Of a DNA stretch of 64,000 bases, positions 56,938-64,000 are shown piece by piece (the first letter of the stretch is position 1; every line of letters starts with the position of its first letter). This DNA comes from Raphanus sativus (taxonomy: Eukaryota > Streptophyta > Magnoliopsida > Brassicales > Brassicaceae). The position numbers and the translations under genes were made by a program. The notes under the pieces were generated by a model. The model was not told the origin of the DNA. It searched no databases and saw nothing but the letters and a program-made list of their open reading frames with translations. The stretch spans positions 38,891,848 through 38,955,847 of the forward strand of contig NC_079512.1 in NCBI RefSeq assembly GCF_000801105.2, read 5' to 3'.

Positions 56938-58861
56938 ATATCAAATTTGATGTATTCATTTTTACAAAACAATTGGTTTCTGTAGTGGTAAACAAATAGA
57001 TTATTAAGCATAAAATAATGTTTTATGTCTATAAATTCAAATTTGATATCAGTCTATTTCAGTTTTGACAACTCATAATCCAACAAAAACAAGTTCAGCT
57101 AATCATATTAACAGCTTATATACGTCAATATGCGATGTGATCATACCATTTAAAGCCTGAATAATTAAACAAGTTCGTAACTTCTTCTAGTATACTTAAA
57201 AAGAAAAGAACAGTACAATGTGTTGATGAAAGGCGAACACAAAAGAGAGCTAACAGCAAAGTTAGTGATGATCAACTTGTTTTAAAAAATAACGATAAGA
57301 ATAGACAAAAGATAAACCCTAGGAATTAAATGGAGCAAGTTGGGGAGGGCACATCACGAGCGACGATCATGAACCCAAATGAAATGTCCATACAGACCAA
57401 TTTTTGCTTTTACGGTGATGATATATTGGTTTAAACTGAATGTACGTAAATAATATATGTCATAGTTGGGTTCATCGCACTAATAGAAATATGGTTGTTT
57501 AGCTATTAACTGTAATGAACACTCCTTGTAATTGCTAGATTGAGTCTGGATTTAAGATTTTATTTTCTTTACTTTGTTTCTTGTTATCTCTGTAATTCGG
57601 TAAAAAACATAAATGTTTGGTGGTAATAATATATGTACATTTTTACCAAAAAAAGAAGATTGTACATAGTTTTTAAAAAAGCTTTATATCAAACAAAAGA
57701 TGCCTAAGTTATGGAGTACATTTTATGTTTTTCTTTCCTATATTATAACCGTGCTAACTAATCTATTGATGCACCAACTATAATGCTTCAAATGCATTAT
57801 AGTTATCATGCTTCTAATGCTTCAAATGAAAAAAAAATGCTTCAAGTGTTAAGAACAATTCATAGCTTTTTGAAATCAATAAACTAATGACTTCAGACTA
57901 AAGTCTTCAGTTATCATGTTTGTAGTTTCTATATATTTTAACTAGTAGTATTCACAAGCCCGTTCGCACTATACAATAATTAATTAATCATAACATTAAT
58001 CCTTACATAGTTGCCAGCTGCCATGAAGAAACCTAGCAGCCTAATGTGACTGTTAAATATATTTTCTCTCTCTATTTCACAGACTATAAACCCTAGTTCC
58101 TTATATTTTGTTAAGAAAATTATTTCAATGCATACATGTGAATTTGATACATCTTTTCATAGGATTGCATTTCCGGATTCTCATCCGTCCTTGGAGTTTG
58201 TTTATGTATTGATTAAAGATATACTAAATAAACAGATGATGAATGTGAAGTATTCTATATGTATCTAAACAGTCAAACTCCAAACCCGAACTTTTAAACT
58301 CCAGCTAAACAGTGAAACCAATAAAACGAGAAACTACAAACTTCTAATCATGATCAGTGTGATATATGTTTTAGACGATTTGATATCTTTTATAAGTTTC
58401 TTCTTAATTTATAGAACAATGATACTGCATAACATATACTAATTAATACTTTACGTCATAGTGCATCAACTTGCCTCCAAAACAACAACATGATCCCCTA
58501 AGCTACATATTTTTCTACTAATTAAAATTTTTGATTATCACGATTAATTTAGTAACTCCGTTATTAGCGTTATAAGCAAAGCGTAATAGAATTGACCGTC
58601 TTAATCGACGACCGATAAAAGAGTCGCAAGAAAAACGAGCCACGTAAGTCCGTAATGACGCCTATGACCACTAAAGACAAAACCTAAACTTGGGTAAACG
58701 CTGACATGGCAGGAACATGTGGGTCCTCAATGTCATCGTAAACTGACATTGAATTATTTGTATACTGTACCTCTTGTCCCCCGTCTCGGCTACAACCCTG
58801 TGACAAACAAAGATCAAGTCAAATAATCTAACCAAAAGTACTCTGGGGCCCACACGTACTT

Positions 58862-58885
58862 CCACGTGGATAACACTGACGTGGC
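58862..58885 (+). promoter_or_regulatory. G-box and TGACGTGG element in GH3.2 promoter
   Basis: A perfect palindromic CCACGTGG at 58862-58869 and TGACGTGGC at 58877-58885 lie just upstream of the TATA box. These are bZIP/bHLH binding sequences. TGTC-type auxin-response cores occur nearby (for example TTGTCCC at about 58775), but no strong TGTCTC or TGTCGG pair was seen. Confidence 0.6.
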
Positions 58886-58896
58886 ACTACCCTTCC

Positions 58897-58904
58897 TATA
58901 AATA
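58897..58904 (+). promoter_or_regulatory. TATA box of GH3.2
   Basis: TATAAATA lies 93-100 bp upstream of the ATG, followed by a leader with CT-rich segments. Confidence 0.75.
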
Positions 58905-58996
58905 CAGCCCACTCTCCGCCGAGTTATCCTCATCAATCAAACGAGTAAAGCATTTGCTATATTAAACACACGTTTTCTCTTTTCTTACAAGAAATC

Positions 58997-61032
58997 ATGG
59001 CTGTTGATTCACCTCTTCAATCTAGGACGACCTCTGAGAAAGACGTGAAGGCTCTCAATTTCATAGAGGAGATGACTCGGAGCCCTGACTCGGTTCAGGA
59101 GAAGGTTCTTGGGGAGATACTTAGCCGTAACTCGGGTACCGAATACCTGAAACGTTTCGGGCTTAATGGCTCCACCGATCGGAAAACATTCAAGACCAAA
59201 GTCCCCGTGGTGACTTACGAGGATCTAAAGCCGGAGATTCAACGTATATCCAACGGTGATCGTTCTCCGATCTTGTCTTCTCACCCCATCACCGAGTTTC
59301 TCACAAGGTCAGACAACTTTATCAATAGTTAATATCATAAATATAACTTCTACAAAATAATTATAGTCACAAAGTAAGACAACTTTTTTTGAAGTAAGAC
59401 AACTTTATCAATAGCTTTTATAAAACAATTATAGTTGACCATAACATAGTTTTTGTACGTATATATGCAGCTCTGGGACATCTGCTGGTGAAAGAAAATT
59501 AATGCCGACAATTGACGAAGACTTAGACCGACGTCAGCTTTTGTACAGTCTTCTCATGCCCGTGATGAATCTGTTAGTATATATATTTTCTTTAATTCTT
59601 CTTGTAATAATAACTTTTAAAAAATTATATAAATTAACCGAAAATATGTTCGATTAATTACAGCTACGTGCCGGGATTAGACAAAGGCAAAGGCTTATAC
59701 TTCCTGTTTGTGAAGTCGGAGTCTAAGACGCCAGGTGGGTTACCGGCGCGTCCGGTTCTCACCAGTTACTACAAAAGCGACCACTTCAAGAGACGACCGT
59801 ACGATCCTTACAACGTCTACACTAGCCCCAACGAAGCCATCCTCTGCTCTGACTCGTCCCAAAGCATGTATGCTCAAATGCTGTGTGGTCTCCTGATGCG
59901 CCACGACGTCCTCCGTCTCGGAGCAGTCTTTGCCTCCGGTCTCCTCCGTGCCATAAGCTTCCTCCAGAACAACTGGAAGGAGCTGGCTCGGGATATCTCA
60001 ACCGGAACCCTAAGTTCAAGAATCTCTGACCCTGCGGTCAAAAACCGCATGTCAAAGATTTTGACCAAACCGGATCAAGAACTGGCTGAGTTTCTGGTGG
60101 AGGTTTGCTCGCAAGATAACTGGGAAGGGATCATCACTAAGATATGGCCCAACACGAAGTATCTTGACGTGATTGTTACTGGAGCCATGGCTCAGTATAT
60201 CCCCACGTTGGAGTACTATAGCGGCGGGTTACCGATGGCTTGTACGATGTACGCTTCATCAGAAAGTTACTTCGGGATTAACCTGAAACCGATGTGTAAA
60301 CCCTCGGAGGTTTCTTACACCATCATGCCCAACATGGCCTACTTCGAGTTTCTCCCACACGAACACGACGGAGCGGGAGATGAGACCGAGCTCGTGGAGC
60401 TAGCCGATGTTGAAGTTGGGAAAGAGTACGAGCTCGTGATCACGACCTACGCTGGGCTGTGCCGTTACCAAGTCGGTGACGTTCTTCGTGTCACGGGGTT
60501 CCATAACTCGGCTCCGCAGTTCAAGTTCGTAAGGAGGAAGAACGTTTTGCTAAGCATCGAGTCCGATAAAACCGACGAGGCTGAGCTGCAGAAGGCTGTG
60601 GAGAATGCATCGAGGTTGTTTGCGGAGCAAGGAACGCGTGTGATCGAGTACACTAGCTACGCGGATACTAAGACCATACCGGGTCACTACGTGATCTACT
60701 GGGAACTGCTTGGTAGAGACCAAACCAACGCGCTTCCTAGCGATGACATCATGGGTAAGTGCTGTCTGGAGATGGAGGAGTCGCTCAACTCGGTTTATAG
60801 ACAAAGCCGTGTCGCGGATAAGTCCATTGGTCCGTTGGAGATACGTGTGGTTCAGAACGGTACGTTCGAGGAGCTCATGGACTATGCAATCTCGAGAGGT
60901 GCATCGATTAATCAGTATAAAGTCCCGAGGTGCGTGAGCTTCACGCCGATCATGGAGCTGCTTGACTCTAGGGTTGTGTCCACTCATTTCAGCCCTTCGT
61001 TGCCGCATTGGTCGCCAGAACGACGTCGTTAG
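58997..61032 (+). CDS. GH3.2: GH3.2-like indole-3-acetic acid amido synthetase
   Basis: Conjugates IAA to amino acids through an acyl-adenylate, lowering active auxin. GH3.2 is an auxin-induced feedback gene in Arabidopsis. Predicted exons: 58997-59307, 59471-59572 and 59664-61032, giving 593 residues, in the family range. The ATP motif TSSGTSAGE is at about 103-111 and [11 protein letters not shown] at about 334-344. The C-terminus ends PHWSPERRR. The third conserved nucleotide motif reads [11 protein letters not shown] at about 400-410, where group II GH3 proteins have YAGLYRYRVGD. The Cys404 and Gln407 changes may weaken activity. Intron 1 contains a duplication of its own 5' part. Name by sequence and by position near CYP81D, as for At4g37390. 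Confidence 0.92.
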
Positions 61033-61956
61033 ACAAGGCTCACGGGACTCTTAAAGACTCTTTGTGCTAGTTTTATTATTGTGTTGTTGACTTGTGGGTT
61101 TGTGAATCGTACAATAAAATTTGAATTACGTACTGTACTGATGCTGTTTTTTCCTTTCACTTCTGTCGGAATCCAGCTAATAAATAGTTTAATTAAAGCA
61201 TCTCTAGTTTTCAGTATTAAATATTGCGAGCTTAATACAGTTTTAGAATTTGTAAAACCAAACATGAAAAGTTATTACGGATAACTATTTTATAGATTCT
61301 AACTCAATAAAACCGACATCTAAAATAATCAAACTGTAACCAAATTTTCACCTTTTAAGATTTTCAAGTTATTAAATAATATTATTTATGCACAAAACCA
61401 TCTAATTTAGCTTTATGTAAATACTCCTAGTTTCAAACAATAGGCCCTTCGGCAGACGAGCTCATCGATTTGACATGTTTCATCCAAAATCTAATCTTCG
61501 TGGCCTACTTATTTAGCACTTCATGTTACGCCAATTTGCTAGCACTCAACTGAACCCAAAAATATTATTGAACAACTTTAAGTCCAGTCCAGCCAAGCAC
61601 CCGGCCCATTGCAGTTGACATTCCAGAATGTCGACAGCTTAATAAATTTAAAACATAAATTTATATCGAGATAAATCTAAGATTACTCAACAATCCTGAC
61701 AAGAACTACGATGCATTCAATTTAGAATTTAAAATAATTAATATTAAATGAAAATTTTAAAATTACTAAAATGAACTTGTTTTTCTTAAAATACCTAATA
61801 TTATTAAATTTATTATTGGTTAAATTACTTTAAAACATATTGTTATTGTATATATTTAAATTTTGTATTTAAAATTAATTTAGTCATTGAAAAAGCTTGG
61901 TTTAAAGTTCTTTGTTAACGAAATCATAATCTTAGAATAATTTAGCAAAAAACGTT

Positions 61957-62424
61957 GGGGAATTTTCAAAAATACCACTTTGAAGGTACCATTATTCATC
62001 TTTACCACCACTAAGTACACATTTTCAAAAATACCTTATTTATTAAAATGTTAAAGATTCTTATATCTTTGTTTTTATATGCTTTTCAAAATTTTAATCC
62101 AAAATTCTAAATCCTAAACCCCAAATTCTAAACCCTAAACCCTAAATCTTCAACTTTAAACCCTAAACCCTAAACTATATACCCTAAATTCAATATCCTA
62201 AACCCTAAACCCTGAAACCTCAACTATAAACCCTAAATCCCCAACTCTAAACCCTAAACTTTATACCCTAAACCCTAAAACATCAAATCTAAACACTAAA
62301 CATAAAATCTAAACCCTAAATCCTAAACGTTCAAATCTAAACCCTTCATTAAAAATAGTGGTAAAAGTGGTTAGTGTAAACATGAAAAGTGGTACTATGA
62401 AAATGGTATTTTTGGCAATTTCTC
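61957..62424. mobile_element. Mutator-like MITE with telomere-like repeat core, copy 2
   Basis: 468 bp flanked by perfect 9-bp duplications AAAAACGTT (61948-61956 and 62425-62433). Termini and overall sequence match the 53653-54121 copy in the same orientation, with a core of degenerate AAACCCTAAA units at about 62105-62345. Confidence 0.92.
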
Positions 62425-62609
62425 AAAAACGTTTCAACTAAAACCATGTAAAGTTAATAAAATAATTTCGAGTTGTTGAACACCCCCCACCTAAATTATA
62501 TTTAAATACAGTTTTCAGTTGTAGAAAACTCTCAATAACACAAATAATATCGAAAATCCAAATATATAAAACCACGTAAATATAGATATTTGTTTCTATC
62601 TATTTTGAT

Positions 62610-62629
62610 TGTTTGATCAAAAAAAAAAA
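62610..62629 (+). mobile_element. tiny A-tailed insertion, 16-bp target duplication
   Basis: TGTTTGATC plus 11 A lies between perfect TTCTATCTATTTTGAT copies (62594-62609 and 62630-62645). Confidence 0.78.
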
Positions 62630-63840
62630 TTCTATCTATTTTGATATCTCGCCAAAAAACCTAGCCGTCCTCAAAAAGGCACGGTATCCGAGGCGAACTT
62701 CACCTTCGATTTTCTTCTTTTTCTTGTTTGTATGTGTTCTTCTCACATCTTATGTGCCTCTTTTGTCCTTTTAATTTTTTTTGTTGCTTTGTTGGGTAGA
62801 GATCTCATCTAATCTATCGACTGAGACGGAAACAGAACCATATGAAACTCCTGCTTTCTTGTTCAAGATCTTCCCAATGTACGAACCTAAAATCTCACCG
62901 GCTCCTTGTCCAATGAACCATTTCCCTAAGTGAATGACCAGCTCTGCTTAGCTATGGTGTGAGTAAAGCATCAGATCAAGTAGTTGTAGTTCAGATTTCG
63001 CCAGATCCAAGAATCTTGGTTTCTCTGCACATGAAGTTCAATCTCCTCGGGCGATGGAGTATTTTTTGCGGACTTGCAGATTCCACTCCCTCCATTGGCG
63101 TACTTTGGTCTATGGTGGCGAACAACAGTAACTACTTCACGTCAAGACAATGGTCATTATCACCTCCAAATCCGAAACTGATAAAGCTCCTACCACCATT
63201 ATCATACCACATGACGTGTTCAGTGGGTTATTTTTGAGAGCCCTCACAAGATGTACGGAGCGTTTTATTCAACAGCTACTTGCTAGGTTCTTTTTGTGTT
63301 CAGGAATACATCTTTATCAACTATCCCTGTTTTTAAGGCAATGTTCAATATCAGTTCCAACTCTGAGGTGTCTAAAACTAGAATCATCAAGCCCTTTAAA
63401 ACTATCCTTTGTGGATAAACTTAGTCAAATTTTCTCTCGATAGGGTCTAAAAAAATCTTTCTCCATCTCCTCAGAGAATCCTTCCTCCACAATCCTTCAA
63501 TTCAAGTGTTGGCACCAATAATTGTTCAATGGGTTGTTTAACCAAATTTTGCATTATGGGCATATTATAAACTTCCTCCTTTGGGGAGAGACCAGATTCT
63601 TCCTTTTTGGAGAGATCACTTTCAACACTTTAATCCACACTAGAGAGAACTCTTCCATCAACCTTCTCCATCATAGAAAAAGTCATTCGGTTAAGCTTGA
63701 TGTAATCATTGGTTGCACAAAAAAAATATTTATTTTGGTTAATAAAATTCCACAACCTTATCACCAGGCCATAACTAAAGTGTAAATAAAATAAGTTCCC
63801 AAAAAATAGTTTAGATAGTCCAAATAGATTATTCACAGCT

Positions 63841-63857
63841 ATCCGACCAAAAAAAAA
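63841..63857 (+). mobile_element. tiny A-tailed insertion, 15-bp target duplication
   Basis: ATCCGACC plus nine A lies between perfect AGATTATTCACAGCT copies (63826-63840 and 63858-63872). Confidence 0.78.
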
Positions 63858-64000
63858 AGATTATTCACAGCTAAATAATTTGACATTGGACAAATATGTT
63901 TCATTTACGGAGTATCTAAAATATTTCTCAGCTACAGACAATATCGAATATATCAAGGTGATATTTGTATTGATTGTGTTGGTGGCCGAGATATTATAAC

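Larger units (their letters stand above)
49995..58996. other. 9-kb gene-free region upstream of GH3.2
   Basis: AT-rich, with three tiny A-tailed insertions, a Mutator-like MITE (53653-54121), a Stowaway-like MITE (56650-56937) and short AT microsatellites (about 50795-50812). ORFs at 51137-51328, 52314-52520 and 56142-56348 have no domain. By my recollection Arabidopsis has further CYP81D and other genes here, and none is detectable. The final 350 bp form the GH3.2 promoter. Confidence 0.7.
61033..64000. other. region downstream of GH3.2
   Basis: Contains the GH3.2 3' UTR, a second Mutator-like MITE (61957-62424) and two tiny A-tailed insertions. The stretch 62650-63550 has more balanced composition and open frames (62959-63237, 63150-63443) but no domain I recognise. 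It could be a decayed gene or captured fragment. Confidence 0.6.

Noticed and set aside
1..64000. CRISPR arrays, bacterial operons or tRNA/rRNA genes
   Set aside because: The window is plant nuclear DNA. No regularly spaced repeats, rRNA or complete tRNA were found. The tRNA-Asp match at 4801-4819 is a retrotransposon primer site only.

Overview
This window is nuclear DNA from a Brassicaceae plant, most likely Brassica or a close relative. It is AT-rich, its genes have introns, and it carries many small transposon relics. Its proteins closely resemble Arabidopsis proteins from the At4g37 region of chromosome 4. Identities and AGI numbers are from memory, and no search was run. One 100-N assembly gap lies at 30328-30427.

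Layout. 1-6251: left-truncated, minus-strand Ty3/gypsy (Athila-like) retrotransposon with a tRNA-Asp primer site and an internal tandem duplication of gag. 6252-28650: conserved gene block of GRF2 (+), bZIP7 (-), HHP4 (-), NAGS2 (+), a 41-codon ribosomal L7/L12 relic (-) and SHORT-ROOT (-). The SHR copy has a frameshifted C-terminus. 28650-36224: transposon-rich stretch holding the N gap, an array of AGTCGTC inverted motifs, and a Harbinger-like element that has captured the last exon of RPL32. 36225-61032: second conserved block of PIP2 peptide precursor (+), MEE59-like (+), three intact CYP81 P450 genes plus one dead CYP81 relic (all -) and GH3.2 (+). 61033-64000: no recognised gene.

In Arabidopsis numbering the first block runs down (At4g37740 to At4g37650) and the second runs up (At4g37290 to At4g37390). 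The order therefore flips across the interval that holds the gap. This is either a real inversion or a wrongly oriented contig.

The genes are not an operon. They cover organ growth (GRF2, SHR, GH3.2 auxin conjugation), arginine synthesis (NAGS2), stress or membrane signalling (HHP4), immune peptide signalling (PIP2) and specialised oxidation (CYP81).

The most unusual material is in the repeats. Two Mutator-like miniature elements have telomere-like cores, each with a perfect 9-bp target duplication. At least ten tiny A-tailed insertions of 15-91 bp sit between direct repeats of 10-17 bp. One Harbinger-type element carries a host gene fragment. The SHR frameshift and the altered GH3 motif also deserve checking.
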